Counted from the stretch's first letter, positions 29,694 to 42,984 are shown. The stretch is 64,000 nt of DNA from Tenodera sinensis (GCA_030765045.1 CM060969.1:50819216-50883215); one strand, 5' to 3'. Notes: generated from the letters alone by a model not told the origin. Numbers and translations: made by a program.

Positions 29694-32600
29694 ATGGCTA
29701 TCCGACAATGGAACTTACGTGGTATAAGAAGCCAACGTTCAGAACTTGAGCTTTTGCTCAAAGAAAACGAACCTCTGGTCGCATGTTCGCAAGAGACTAA
29801 GCTGCGTCCTCAAGACGCTTTCCATCTAAGGCGATACACCCCAGTACGGTGTGATGTCATACCAGAAGAGGGTGTTCCGGCACATGGCGGCGCTATGATA
29901 CTTGTCAGAGATGACGTGTATATGCAAACTCTACCATTGCACTCTGACATACAATCAGTTGCTGTACGGATTAAACTGCCAAACATACATTTCACCATCT
30001 GTTATCTATATTTACCTCCGTCCCATGACTTCTCGCACATTGATTTAGAAGATCTAGTTTCCCAGGTACCAACACCGTTTCTGTTGGTGGGAGATTTCAA
30101 TGCGCACCACCCACTTTGGGGTTCAGTCGCGCTTGTGCGACAGGTACGCTCATTGCTGGTTTCTTAGATAGTAACAACCTAGCTCTCCTCAACACTGGAG
30201 AGCCTACATTCATTTCTGACTCTTACAATAGTTTCTCGCACCTTGATCTTGCAGTTTGTTCACCTCAGTTAGCAGTCTCCTTACAATGGAATGTCATCTC
30301 TGATTTACACTCTAGTGAACACTTCTCATGTCTCATTAGTGTCTTGACATAAGATACATGTTCCACACGTATGCCCAGATGGCGCTTGGACCATGCCAAC
30401 TGGAACCTTTACACCCAGTTGGCTGTCTTTACGTACAACGAGCACGACTCAGTGAATGAGTTGGTGCAGCATCTCACGGAGACGATTCTCTCTGCTGCTG
30501 AACAATCAATTCCGCGGGCAACTTCACACCCCCGTCGATTTCCCATCCCCTGTTGGACGGAAGAATGTCGGAATACATGTGCTCGAAGGCGTGCTCTTAG
30601 GGTCTTCCAACGTCACCCTACGTTGGATAACCTAATCGAATACAAGAGAATGCGCACCAGGTCCAGACAAGTCATTAAGGATAGCAAAAAGTCATCGCGG
30701 AGCAAATTTGTAGCTTCATTTAACCGACACACACCTTCCTCGGTTGTGTGGGATAGATTAAGGCGTGTTGCAGTTAAAATGATCCAACTACCAATATCGT
30801 AACTAAAAACAGCCACAGGAGCTCTTGTTGATTCATTTGAAGTGGCCAATACGTTTGGCAGTGGTTTCGCTAAAGTGTCTAGCTCAGAAAATTACCCCCC
30901 CCTTGAGTTCCTTCCAATTAAAACTCAGGTGGAATCTCAAAGCTTCTCGTTTCGTTCTAGAAACGTAGACGATTACAATGGCCTTTTCACCATGGCGGAA
31001 CTAGAGCATTCCCTGAAATCTTCGCGATTATCAGCACCAGGACCGGACGGTATTCATGTACAAATGTTACAACAGCTCTCTCCTGAAGGTAAGGCGTTCC
31101 TGCTTGAGGTTTATAATCGTGTTTGGGTTGACAGTATACTCCTAGAAAATTGGCAGGAGGCCACCGTTATTCCTATCTTGAAGACTGGAAAGGACCGTCA
31201 TCTTCCCTCCAATTATCGTCCTATTTCTCTCACCAGTTGCGTTTGCAAGGTGATGGAACGCATGATCAATGGACGATTGGTATGGTGGTTAGAAAGTCGT
31301 AACCTACTAACATCCAGTGTGGTTTTCGACGACGCTGTTCAACTGTTGACCATCTTGTGTCAATATCGACACAGATAATGGATGGCTTTATGAAGAACTG
31401 TCAAACCGTGGACATATTTTTCGATCTTGAGAAGGCTTATGATTCGTGCTGGCGAGCAAGGACTCTACGTTCCCTGTATGCCTGGAGCATACGCGGACGT
31501 CTACCACTTCATTCCGGAGTTTATGAAGGTCCGCTTTTTCCGAGTAAGGGTCGGCTCGGTTTTCTCTAATTCTTTTGTTCAGGAGGAGGGAGTACCTCAG
31601 GGTTCGGTGCTAAGTGTCACGCTCTTTGCTATAGCAATTAACTCCATCTGGAAATGTGTTCCACCTGGAGTTTCGTCATGCCTATTCGTAGACGACTTGG
31701 CTGTCTATTGCACTTCTCAGCGCACGGCATTCTTACAACGGCGCCTGCAGCAATTTTGGACCACCTTAGAGAATGGAGCGTGAAAAACGGCTTCCGTTTC
31801 TCAACTGAGAAGTCCATCTGCGTTAATTTCTGGCGTCGTCGGAGACGGTTGCCACCTTCGCTCCATTTCGTTCCAGATTTACTTCCCTTCGCAGAAGAGA
31901 CGCGCTTCCTGGGTTTGATCCTGGACAGGAAGGTTAGTTGGTCGTCGCATATTACACAGCTAAGAGCGCGATGTGACCGTTCCATAAATATCATGCGAGT
32001 ATTGAATGGCAAATCGTGGGGAGCGGATCGGACAATTTTGTTGCGAATCTATCGCGCACTCATCCGATCCAAGCTAGACTATGGGTGTATTGTTTATTTG
32101 TCAGCACGACCATCTGTGCTGAGAAGATTAGACGTGGTCCATAATAGGGGCATCCGCATTGCAACAGGAGCTTTTCCAACAGGACCAGTGGTGAGCCTTT
32201 ACGCCGAGTCCGCAGAACCTCCTCTACAATACCGGCGTGAGATTCTCTTGGCAAATTATGGTTTTGCGCTTAGATGTATGCCTAAGCAGCCAACGTTCGC
32301 TTTTTTCACCATCACGCTAAGAGAACGATATAGGAATAGCACCCTTAGTCCTAAGCCTTCAGGGTTCCGTTTCCAAGACCTTCTAGTGAAGCTTGGAGTG
32401 GAACTGCCTAGGATGTTCACCAAGTGCGAGTGGCTTTACCCCCCTTGGCTATCTGGCACGCCCCATGTAGATCTTGGGATGACCGTACACCAGAAGTCCA
32501 CGATGCCTATTTTAAGTATCCGCACGTGTTTCTTAGAATCGTCGATATATTTACACCGATGGGTCAAAGAGCACCGACGGTGTTGAATGTGCTTATATTT

Positions 32601-33352
32601 ATGGAACCGAACCATATACATTCGGTTTCCCAAATAGCACCTCCATTTTTGCTGCAGAGCTTTATGCAATTTATCGAGCCGTTTTGTATGTTTGCCGTCG
32701 TAAATTAGGTGACTGCCTGATTTTGAGCGATTCCCTTAGTGCACTGCAGAGCCTTTGTCAGTTGTACAACCCCCATCCTATTGTACAACGTATCCAGGAT
32801 GCCCTCCATGTTTTACAGGCTTCTGGCGTTGACGTGGTGTGTGCATGGATTCGTGGTCACATAGGTTTGCCGGGGAATGAAATGGCAGATTTAGCAGCAA
32901 AGACGGCAACTACAGAACCCAGTATTACCATCTAAAGTGTTGCTTCGGAAGACTTTAAGCTTGAAGTGCGGGGAGCGGTGTTGTCGTTCTGGCACGACGA
33001 GTGGTCAGCTCTGCACGGTAATAAGCTTAGAAAAGTTAAAGAACTTCCGATAAACTGGGTAACTTCCTGTCGCACATCTCGTTGGGAGGAGGTTAGTTTG
33101 GCTCGATTAAGAATAGGGCACTGCAATTTTTCGCATGGTTACCTATTTAAAAGGAACCCTGCTCCTATGTGTCCGCTGTGTGAAAACCTTTTGTCGGTTC
33201 GCCACGTGCTGCTAGAGTGTTGTTCTCTAGCGTACCTTCGGGATTCTCTGCAGCTGCCTGCCAGACTTGCAGAGGTCCTAGCGGACGACAAAACAGCGGT
33301 TGATAGAGTTTTTAAGTTTTTAGCGAATTGTAATATCAGTTTGATTATTTAA
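29694..33352 (+). pseudogene. I-like LINE ORF2, broken (copy 2)
   Basis: Homologous to 22975-26664 over its whole length. The endonuclease starts intact (IRQWNLRG, SQETKL, VGDFNAHHPLW) and then frameshifts near 30117. Stops occur near 30350 and 30800. A small deletion near 31310 breaks the frame before motif A. Further shifts lie near 31480, 31760 and 32540. A stop at about 32934 interrupts the RNase H to C-terminal region. Motif blocks GVPQGSVLS, FVDD, SDSLSAL and GNEMADLAAK remain readable. It is not functional. Confidence 0.9.
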
Positions 33353-33555
33353 AATGTTAGATATTTGTTTATGCCTTTTGACCTATTTATTAGATTGTTT
33401 TATATCCGGCTATTGCCGCTGTTTTTACGTTTATGTGTATTTTGTCTTTGATACTAGTATTTTATTTTTGATTCAAGTTTATATCTATTGCCATGAATGC
33501 GCTAATGACCTAGAAGTTGAGCGCCCTTAAACCCACAAATCAGATCAATCAGGCT

Positions 33556-33556
<1 letters not shown>

Positions 33557-33622
<66 letters not shown>
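33557..33622. repeat. (CA)n microsatellite
   Basis: Uninterrupted AC repeat of about 33 units directly after the tail of LINE copy 2. Confidence 0.97.
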
Positions 33623-33629
<7 letters not shown>

Positions 33630-33765
33630 CACCTTTTTCTAAAATGCTTTTTTGGTTTCAGAGGGCCTCAAAACATATTTCCGGTGAAACCTCGACATCG
33701 AATTGTTGGGTGGAATGCAATGCTTCTACTTTACTACACGTAGTAGAGAAAGTAAAAAAGGTTTG
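33630..33765. repeat. Dispersed repeat, copy related to 35515-35645
   Basis: ACCTTTTTCTAAAAT, TTCAGAGGGCCTCAAAACAT, TTTCCGGTGAAACCTCGACA and a TACTTTACTACACG-like end share order and sequence with 35530-35640. Class unknown; possibly the tail of another LINE. Confidence 0.55.
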
Positions 33766-35280
33766 AGTACCATTGTCATTCGGACTACGAATATGTGAAA
33801 GTTGTGGTATGCAATTTTAACTCATCATCTGCATTTATCTGTCGGACAAAATAGTATCAGCAAGACCGTCAGTGTTGTTTCATATGCTGAAATTGTGATT
33901 TTCCTCTCGCAGTCACACTTTCACTACTTCTGACCTCTGAACCTATTGTGGAGAGATAGCCCCGGTTATTTGGTCAATTCAAACGTTTAAAGAGGACGCT
34001 GGGTAATGAACGCAATTGCGGAACCAGAACAAAGCAATACTGGGAAACATTTGAGTAGAGTGAGAGGGGGAGGGAGGGAGACAGAGGGAGGGAGGGAGGG
34101 AGGGAGGGAGGGAGGGAAGGAGAGAGGGAGAGACCGCGTTTGCTACTGCTACTGGGAATGAACAGAAGTTAGAACGTATTAAACAGGCTGGTGTCAATTA
34201 TGGCGGCTTATTTTACCTATGCCTTGAATATAATTAACACTGACATTAGCTTCCTGGTATAGCCTGTTAATATTCGATTGAATGCAATGATTGTATATAC
34301 TGCCTTGCCGAGGTAAACAATGAAGTGCAGCAATAAAGCACTTCTATTACCCAGCCATTATGATACGGAATTCTACTAAACTGGGACCTGGCTTCACCAT
34401 CCAATGTTAAAAATACTCTTAACTCCAGCTTGGTAACTTTTAATTAAAAGTTCAACATATATTAAACTCTTGCGTTTCATCACAACTTTTACAGCAAATT
34501 ATTCGTTAACTCTTGTTAACGTTAAAAACAACTGCCAACAACAGCAACAACAGCTTTTGAGGAGGTAGTGACCGCTTCCGAACGTGCCCCAATGCACCAT
34601 TGTCTAACCATCACAACGCTCTCTGTCAACAACAAACCAGTTAGGTTCATGCCATGTGAATTTCTGATCGTTTGAGGTTAAAATCCTATGTCAACTGGAA
34701 AATCTAAATGCAAAGGAACCAATGGTGTACTGTCGAAAATCGTTAGTTATAGAACTGATTACTAAGTATAAGTAGGTATTAGCGTGTGCGAAAAAACCGA
34801 CGTACTTAAACAATAATCTGATGCGCTGCACTCACATGACTTTCTCTACTCATGTACTGTTCTTACAAACTCGTATTCCTCTATCTTCTTGATGTCAGTC
34901 GACATAAACAGTTGCAGAAATTGTCTTACTGCATATTTGTGTGTAGGTGCAAGGAGAATATGGGAATACAGTAGGATTTGAAAGAGAGCCCAATCTTTTA
35001 AAGCTGGTCGCTATATGAAGGCTTTGAAACTCCGTTCTCTGTGCACGCCAAGAGATAAAGGAATAACGGCCTTACATTTGAGAAAGTACTGCAAAAGTCA
35101 CACAAATAACAAGGAATATCCCCGAAATGGTTCACTCCAGCAATTAAGCATTTGAACATAAATTGTATGTTTTAAAGGGATCTACCTTTTTTGTGTGGTA
35201 AGCTTTGGTCTATCTCTTACTACTTACCCCTTATGCAAAAGTCTCAGGAGTAAGAATCACATGGGCTATAGCAAGAAAAT
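33766..35280. other. No gene recognised
   Basis: AT-rich DNA apart from a GGGA-type microsatellite. Nothing coding or RNA-like could be supported. Confidence 0.4.
34064..34135. repeat. (GGGA)n-type purine repeat
   Basis: GAGGGAGG/GGAGGGAG run of about 70 bp with interruptions. Confidence 0.9.
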
Positions 35281-35645
35281 TCAAAATATACATTTCATTT
35301 GCCATAAAAATATCTTAACATATTGTATTTAATCGAAATCGTAGAGCCATTTTTGAGAGTAAAGTTTCGAAACATTTTCCATGCAAAGGGTAGTTTGAGG
35401 TACTGGAATTTTCTTCAAAATATTCGTGTCGCGTCCTTGAAAGACATTAAACTTAAATACCAAAGTTGGTTTTCAACTGACGTTTTGTTTTTGAGTTATG
35501 CTATTCACATACACACACAGACACACCGGACCTTTTTCTAAAAATACTTTATTTGGATTCAGGGGGCCTCAAAACATATATTTCCAGTGAAATCTCGACA
35601 CCAGTTTTTGTGTTGAAGCTTACTTTACGCAGTGGAAAAATTAGT
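35281..35645. repeat. Dispersed repeat with LINE-3'-end character
   Basis: Holds AATCGAAATCGTAGAGCCAT, TTTTTGAGTTATG and ACACACACAGACACACCGG, motifs typical of insect LINE tails. The last 130 bp match 33630-33765. No coding part is attached. Confidence 0.45.
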
Positions 35646-35646
35646 A

Positions 35647-35735
<89 letters not shown>

Positions 35736-35845
35736 TAATAATAATGATAATTAATAATAATGATAATTAATAATAATGATAATTAATGATGATGATAATT
35801 AATGATGATGATAAAATAATGATGATAACAACAACAATAACGAAG
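35646..35845. repeat. (AAT)n microsatellite grading into AATGATAATTAAT repeats
   Basis: Pure AAT to about 35723, then degenerate units with ATGATAATTA. The Asn-rich frame over it is an artefact. Confidence 0.95.
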
Positions 35846-35859
35846 CGTGAAGAAAATCT

Positions 35860-35990
35860 GGGAGTAATTTAATTGGAATGCATTTTCTCTGGCTTTTGCC
35901 ATAATCTATTTTATAAGGACGCTGATGACAAAGTAGTTGAGCACCCTTAAATTTGCTTACATCATCATAATCATCATCATCGTCACTTTC
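35860..35990 (+). mobile_element. Diverged I-like LINE 3' end
   Basis: Contains the end of the 3' UTR (CTCTGGCTTTTGCCATAAT), the hairpin region (AAGGACGC TGATGAC.. TTGAGCACCCTTAA, two stem mismatches) and an ATC-type tandem tail (CATCATCATAATCATCATC). Confidence 0.65.
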
Positions 35991-36240
35991 TTCCAGGTGC
36001 ACTAAGCAATGTGGCAATTTTATAGCAACACGAAATGCAGGACGGAAAATGCCAGTTGCGAAGTATATTTACAACGGTTTAAAGCTGAACTTTGAAATGA
36101 CAGTGGTCAAAAATGATTAAGGATCAAGTGGACCGCAACTAAAATATTGTTTGCTGCCTGATTTGGAAACTTCACGGATAAACTCACAACGATAGCTTTG
36201 GAAATTCCAACATTTACAATTAAATGAAAAAGTACCAGCA

Positions 36241-36440
36241 AGGTAATACATGGTCGAGTAGTTTACTGTTCGCCTCTCACCAAATCGTCCGTTTCAATCC
36301 CAGGGACCGTAAATGGGATTTATAGTAGATGAAGTGGCTTTGGGCATAATTCATTTAATCAATTATTGCTTTAGAATCACTGTTTACGAGTTGGCTGTTC
36401 CCTCATCCCACTTCATTTCATTCCACCTCATTTTTTACGG
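36241..36440 (+). repeat. tRNA-derived SINE
   Basis: A box TGGTCGAGTAG (36251-36261), B box CGTTTCAATCC (36290-36300), then a short body ending near TTCATTCCACCTCATTTTT. A Leu/Ser-tRNA-like A box. Confidence 0.5.
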
Positions 36441-36794
36441 TTACGGAATTAGATGGTATGTCTTGGGGGATGATATTATACCCTTTGTAGTGGTCTCCAT
36501 CTTCGACAGAGACTCAGGGCAGCCCGTACCTATCCGCAGGGATGGGTGGTGTCGCTGGTAAGTCGATCTGCAATATCCACACCTACAGCTACCAGGTCTG
36601 GTAACACCCTTCCAGCATCTCATCCTTTTCTGCCAAAGGTAAGCATCATATGGCACAATAGATGCACAGCTGCAGTGCCTAAATCCTCCTCCGACATTGG
36701 AAGAAAGGGGGAAAAGAAACTGAGATTATAAATATCAGAGGAGAATAACGGCTGCTTCTTTTGGTAGTATTTTAATCTAATGTATTTGTAAGGG

Positions 36795-36845
36795 ATTGAC
36801 ACCGTGGCCGAGTGGTTATACCGTTTGCCTACCATCTAATTCAAT
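36795..36845 (+). repeat. Truncated tRNA-like head (SINE fragment)
   Basis: CCGTGGCCGAGTGGTTATACC is a good Leu/Ser-tRNA-like A-box region, but the sequence leaves the tRNA pattern before a B box. Confidence 0.4.
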
Positions 36846-37741
36846 GCTTGAGCATTAAATAAAATAACTGCCCTAAACATTTTTTCCTCCCAAAAGAAAG
36901 GTACTTGCCCTAACGGAGTTTGTGATGGCGCCCGCGCCTCCTTGGGCTAGTTTTTAGCTCGAGAAAGTTGAAGAGCATTGCACTAGACTATCACGTAAGT
37001 GCTTTACAACTGCTAGCAGGTATGTAAGAAGATTTCCTACATTCCGTGGTGTTAAGTTTTCCTCAGAAGTAACTAAGCTAGTGACAATTTTTGTATTACA
37101 TTGCAACCAAGTATTTAGTGACTATAAAAAGGAATTATGCACAATTGTTTAGACAACATTTATGCATGAGTAAGTGCTGTAATCGCACTCGCTAAATCAC
37201 TGCAAACAGTTGACACAGGCCATTTTTTTTTCCTTTTTTGAGGTAGAATGACTCTTTATAGGAGAAGGGTTGTATTGGACATATTGGTTAAACTCATGTA
37301 GAATCCCTGGTTAAGGTCGCATTGAAGCAGTGCCCATCACTCTGCATATTTATCGTTTTAGAGCTGCAGCAAATTAAAAGCCTTTGGTATGTAAATTTGA
37401 CATGAAAACTCAGTTTATGGAATTTAACCTTCATTTGTGACAGCATATTTCGTTTAGAAAAAAAAGCTTCTGGAATGCCACCAAGTTCAACTTGAGCGGT
37501 AAAATCGATATCAATATAGTACGTATGTACATTTTTGTTAGCAACTCTATGGGTATTTTTATGGCAATATCGGCCAAATCAGGCTAGGCATGTAGACACG
37601 GACGTCAGCAGACTTTTTTTCAGAGAGGGGGACGCATGTTGGAGCTTTGCAGCCAAACCATATTATTTCATTATTCTGCTGTAAAAAACTGTAAAGGATA
37701 TGAGTTACCTATAGTGTTTGCTTTCATAATAATTTACACGC
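36846..37741. other. No gene recognised
   Basis: AT-rich DNA with no supported coding or repeat feature. Confidence 0.4.
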
Positions 37742-37792
<51 letters not shown>

Positions 37793-37803
37793 TGGGTGCG
37801 TGC

Positions 37804-37873
<70 letters not shown>
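37742..37873. repeat. (TG)n microsatellite with a CGTG core
   Basis: TG runs flank a TGCG repeat near 37775-37810. Confidence 0.97.
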
Positions 37874-40505
37874 TTACTTTGTTACTCATGCCTTCACTGT
37901 ATACTGCAGTGTGACAATTATGCTTACATGTTATACAAACACAATATAACTGGAAATGGTTGGCAATACAAGTATCTAAGTATCCTGTTTGTTATTGCTT
38001 TGATTACGTTATTATATTACAGGTTTCTTGTCAGTAAGAATTCTCATTGACTTACACAAATATAAATAGAAATCTTATAACTAACGTTGTACAGCGGAAC
38101 CACTATTGACGATAATAAAATAAATATAACTGTCGGTACGAAAGTATTGTTGACGGCAATAATTAGTAAAGATATCTATATAGCTACTAATTGAAAATGT
38201 TTTCCTTATCTACAATAAAAACGAGAATAACATCACGCGCAAGCTCATTTGTAACACAGGCACTATTAATCAATTGAGTATCTCTTGTACGAGTATCCTG
38301 AGGAAAAATTGTTCACGCATCAAAATTAAAACAATAATCTAATGGTCAGTAATTGACTGCACATTACATTATCTTCCAGAGGCGTGGGGTGCCCCACCTT
38401 TGCCTCTCCCTTCGCGACGCCCATGCATGCAGAGTTTGGCTGAGCTTCTACGGCTGAGATTTTAATTAAAAGACCTTTCGGAATTTTCCATCTGCGATAT
38501 GTTGGTTCTACTGCTTTAAACGAAGAAAACGCCTCATTAACGCAAATAAAGCATTCCTACGCTTTGCAGAATTCCAGAAGTCTGGTTTCTCCACTTCAGT
38601 GTTTCCTATTTATAAACTAAAGCGCCTTCAGCCGTTAAACTATTTCTCCGCAAGGTCAGCGTGCCAGGCAAGTCTTCCGTCTGTTTATCCGGAACGTTTA
38701 ATGGAGGGTTACGTCTTCACTAGATAAACAACTGAAAGTAACAAGGAACTCTGGTTTATGTGGCAGCTCCAGAGCTGGCGCTCTCTTAGGATAACACGAG
38801 GTATAGGCACATGTCCAAATACATTAGACTTCGCATATCTGTGTTATGGAAGGGTATGGACTGAGAAGGTTAAAAGGGCCATCAATTTCGCCACATATAG
38901 CAGAAAGTAGATATAGTCGATCCATGGTTAGAACCGGACCTGATGTAAACAAACCATTTTGTATCCCTCCGAGTTAGCCTCGAGGCTATATCGGCTGAGA
39001 CTATTGAACATAAACACAAACAAGTGCACTAACCCTGGGCTAAATAAATAAATGCATAAATAATGTAACCAAAGAGACTAAATCCAGTCCGGTCACTCTT
39101 CCATCACTTTGTCTTCTAAGCATCTGCACCGATGACGCAATCGAATCTTCCCCGAAGGCTCCGGAAACCCTTTGTGTTACCGCTTCATTGTTAAGTCACG
39201 TGTTCACTCGGGTGAGTGGTGTGGGGAAGCTTAACCGTGAGACCTTTGATACACGCCGCGCCTGGTATGTGGTGTGACGTAGCTTGGCCCCATCCATCCT
39301 TTGTTGTGCGCTGAGCCCGGTCTTAACTCACACTTATTAGCTGTGTCAAGAACGGAGCATGTAATTAGATGATTCTAGACGTTCAAAATGAGCTCGGCAG
39401 AAATTATGATCACCCTAATTAGCACTTTTTTGGAGCAGTATTTAAAATTATAAAGATTATGATTGCAAATTTATGCAGATGTCTTACTTCAAAAAGGGCG
39501 GTTGATTTCCATACATGCATTAGTGATCCTATTCTCAGAACAGAGTAAGCAATTCCACGTATGATATTTGAGAAAGTTTTACGTTTGGGATTCTTGTATA
39601 CAAAGTTTGGAATCAAATTATTTCATTGGATCACAAAAGATCGAACAAAGCTAGTTACTTTTTACGACTAGGTGTATTTTGATCTGAGGAAAGGAACTTC
39701 CATTTTATCCATTCATTTTAAGTTTTACTACCAGGTAGGCTAACAACATAATTTGTTGCATAACTGAACAAGCGATATATCTGTTTTATGCTTTTGGTGA
39801 TCATACGAGACGAAGTTTTACGGTTATGGTTTCTCAGTTGATGAAATTCGTAGTGCGCGCCATCGGTGCGATAATTCATTTTCTATCGAATTAACACACA
39901 CATTATTTCGTGCAGGGAAGAGCTATCGTTGTTAATAGGTTTCAACATTCGTCTTGGCTTTTTCTTAACTACTGTTTTAAATTGATACTGTCACACGAAT
40001 TTATTTATTCTTTCTTCTCCGACTTGCATCTTCTATGTATAATTCTTATATCCCTGGAACATTTACGCATATCTACGGGTCCTTTGACTCCCTCTCGTGC
40101 CGAGGGTAATGCAAGGGGACCTTTCCTTTAATTAATATCATAGCTTACCCTTCGAGTATCTGGTAGCAAAAGTAAACAAAATAAACGTAAAGATCTATAT
40201 TCCAAGAGTGACTTGAAGTGTTTTCCTCCTACATCTAAATTATAAGAACTCTTTGTTTTTGGTCAAAATCGTTAATAATTTGCTACATTGTGGCATTAGA
40301 GTAATATAATTGCTATGGTAATAATTATACCATAAAATAGTTACAGCGTCTGTAAAAAATAAAACATAACTTTGGCCTACGTACACTCATTTTTGTATTT
40401 TCTACATAAATTTAGGTTTCGAATGCAAGTATCACAATGATTACTCTTGTACACACCAGACTATAAGGTAGCTAATATTATTACAGTTAAATAAATATAA
40501 GACGT
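37874..40505. other. No gene recognised
   Basis: About 2.6 kb of AT-rich DNA. The block AGCTTGGCCCCATCCATCC with TTTGTTGTG near 39280-39310 weakly resembles AGCCTGGCCCCAATCC, TTTGCTGTG near 57765-57790, hinting at an unidentified dispersed repeat. No other signal. Confidence 0.35.
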
Positions 40506-40509
40506 CTGA

Positions 40510-40700
40510 CAAGGGTCCCGAGGCGGTTAAAGCATGAACTCGTGAGGGTTCAAATCCTGCCAGAGTCGTATCCCCTGACAGATGTTTTCCAGGTTTTCCC
40601 CAGTTATCAATACTGGTAAATGCCGAGCAAGTACATTAAACGTTAGCCTGGTACGTAGATTTCCTTTCCCGATAATTTCATTTCGTGCATTCACCATCTT
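40510..40700 (+). repeat. tRNA-derived SINE, family A
   Basis: Leu/Ser-tRNA-like head CCCGAGGCGGTTAAAGC with B box GGTTCAAATCC (40548-40558). The body is shared with 3975-4190. Better preserved than that copy. Confidence 0.65.
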
Positions 40701-42369
40701 AGGTGCCGTGTGTTGTAAGAACAAGGGATACGTACTAAAAGATTCAGTTAAGATATCGTTCGCATTCTTTCTCACAATTAGCTAAACATATTTTCCTTGG
40801 AATTAGATCTTTAAGCTTCACCGAAATGTCATTCGACAAATCCATTTCTGGCTTTAGGTAACACACAGATAAACTGCAATTAGTTCCATTAATGCAATGC
40901 CATCACAAAACAAGATATACACTCACTTCATAGCAGTTAATGTTGATTTTATGTCTTTAAGACTTATAAGTTTGTTTGACATAAAAAGTAACGTATTAAA
41001 TTTCATATATACTTTGTTCAGGCTTTTGAGACAGTGGAAAGTTATATCTCCCCCTTTCGCTGTCTCAAAAGACTGAATAGACTATATAATGCTATAGAAT
41101 TAAAGTCTAGGATGAAAGGGGAACAGCAACTCCAATTGTGGTCAAAATGTGACACTACCATAATATGCATACCTTTATGTATTAAGTTCATTAGTTGTGA
41201 TTATACTATTTACCCCTCCCAAATTTTTCTTGATTTAAAGTTCTCTCGTAGATGGTCACTTTTGTGTTTGCTTTTAATGTTACCTTACAAACAACCGAAT
41301 GTTTTTGATATAAATGTCTAATAGGATGTCCCTTGAGAATTGTGGCATTATATGTATATATATTTCACAAACAAAAATTGTGACATCTGCCTGACATTGC
41401 AGGTGACCATAAAGATCCAGAATACAGAGATATATGACAAAGTCAATTTTAAGAAGAAGAAAAAAAAATGATTAAAATTAATACTCAAAATATCTAAAAC
41501 ATTAAAAGATTATAACAAGAAGATAACAGTTAACACATTGAATACAAGTGATTATTTAAAATATATAAAGAGTCTTTTAGGACATGTAAACATATATTTA
41601 CAATTTCGGACCATTGCAGACGACCAAACGTTTTGAGATAAATGTGAAAACGTCTAATAGAATGTCCTTTGAGAATTGCGATACAATGCTTCAGCAGTTT
41701 AATCCTCTGCTCTTCTCTAGTTCACCGATACTGTACAGGGATTCGAATTCCGTAGGTCGTTAATCACTTGTAAAACCCGCAATAAAGCAGCTTTCACACC
41801 GGGGTGCAGCGGTTTGCTCCTGCACTCGCGGGCATTTTCATATTTTACAACCCGCATGAGCGGAAACACTGGGGCTTAAGGGAGTTAGCGGTCCCTGCGT
41901 GTTGGAGCAACATCCGTGCTTAACACCAGGTGGGATAGAAAGATCTTCGAAACGAATAAATTCGCTGATTACGAGCAATGAATAAATGGCAGTTCATGTG
42001 ATCAGAAGAATCCGAACCAAATAACTCATGCAAATCTAGATTTGGCAGAGGCCGCTAAGTGCGGTGAATTATTGTGAATGTTCGTCCCAATTGAAAGTGC
42101 AGTTTCCTCAATCTTGCTAACTGTATTTTTGCTCTCTCTATCCCGCATAGGAAATGTTTTATTCCGACCAAAACATTGCATCTAGCTATCACACTGCATG
42201 CATATTTTGTGCCTTTGCGATGCGAAAAATATTAAAGATAGTTTCCCACATGATTTACTCTTCCCGTTATTAATTCATACTTGTGCTTTATTCCAGGTGC
42301 ATCACGTGTCCCTATTTTTTTCAAATTTATGCAACCCACTTAGAAACGGGTGCGCTTGGAACCTATATT
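40701..42369. other. No gene recognised
   Basis: AT-rich DNA; no coding or RNA signal that I can support. Confidence 0.4.
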
Positions 42370-42812
42370 GAGCGTTAGTTCGGCTCGACTAACAATAGGG
42401 CACTGCACGGTTACCTATTTAAAAGGGACCCTGCCCCTCTATGTCCGCTGTGTGACAATCTTTTGTCTGTTCATCACGTGCTGCTAGACTGTTCCTCTCT
42501 AGAACACCTTCGAGATTCTCTGCAGCTGCCTGGCAGGCTTGCAGAGGTCTTAGCGGACGACAAAACAACGGTTGATAGAGTTTTTAAGTTTTTAGCGGAT
42601 TGTAATATCAATTTGGGGATTTAAATTTTTAGACATTTGTTTATGATGTTTGACATATCTATTACCTTGTTTTTTACGTTTATGTGTATATTTTTTATTG
42701 TTACCAGTGATTTTATTCTTGATTGAAACTTATATCTGGCTATTGCCATGAATTTTATAAGAGCGCTGATGACCTAGAAGCTGAGTGCCCTTAAACCCAC
42801 AAATCAATCAAT
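42370..42812 (+). mobile_element. I-like LINE 3' fragment (5' truncated)
   Basis: Starts in the C-terminal zinc-finger part of ORF2 (CPLCDNLLSVHHVLLDC readable), continues through the ORF2 stop and the 3' UTR to the hairpin at about 42759-42794 (loop ends GCTGA) and an (AATC)n tail. Confidence 0.88.
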
Positions 42813-42965
42813 CAATGCCACTGTTTTTCACGTTTATGTGTAAATTTCCTTTGTTGCTAGTCATTTTATTTTTTGTTTCCAATTTATATCTGGCTATTGC
42901 CATGAATTTTTAAGGCCGCTGATGACCTAGAAGTTGAACGTCCTTAAACCCACAAACCAACCAAC
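42813..42965 (+). mobile_element. Second I-like LINE 3' end directly after the first
   Basis: Begins GCCACTGTTTTTCACGTTTA within the 3' UTR and ends with a hairpin (42910-42947) and an (AACC)n tail. It sits on the tail of the preceding fragment, same orientation. Confidence 0.85.
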
Positions 42966-42984
42966 CTACAACATACATACATCC

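Larger units (their letters stand above)
27533..33556 (+). mobile_element. I-like non-LTR retrotransposon, copy 2: full length but decayed
   Basis: Begins with the same 5'-terminal bases as copy 1, shares its leader, ORF1, ORF2 and 3' UTR throughout and ends with the (partly deleted) 3' hairpin and an AATC-type tail next to a CA microsatellite. Orientation matches copy 1 and only about 640 bp separate them. Both ORFs carry several stops and frameshifts. No clear target duplication was found. Confidence 0.9.

Noticed and set aside
27507..33570. Target-site duplication for LINE copy 2
   Set aside because: No convincing direct repeat between TATAAATTAG before the element and CAGATCAATCAGGCTG after it; the right side is masked by repeats.
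33557..33622. CRISPR-like or regulatory repeat
   Set aside because: A simple CA dinucleotide repeat; no spacers, and the genome is eukaryotic. No CRISPR array is present anywhere in the window.
36803..36822. Functional tRNA-Leu/Ser gene
   Set aside because: Only an A-box half is present; no B box, acceptor pairing or anticodon stem could be drawn.
37636..38050. Cys/Val-rich frames
   Set aside because: Translation of the (TG)n repeat, not a Cys-rich protein gene.
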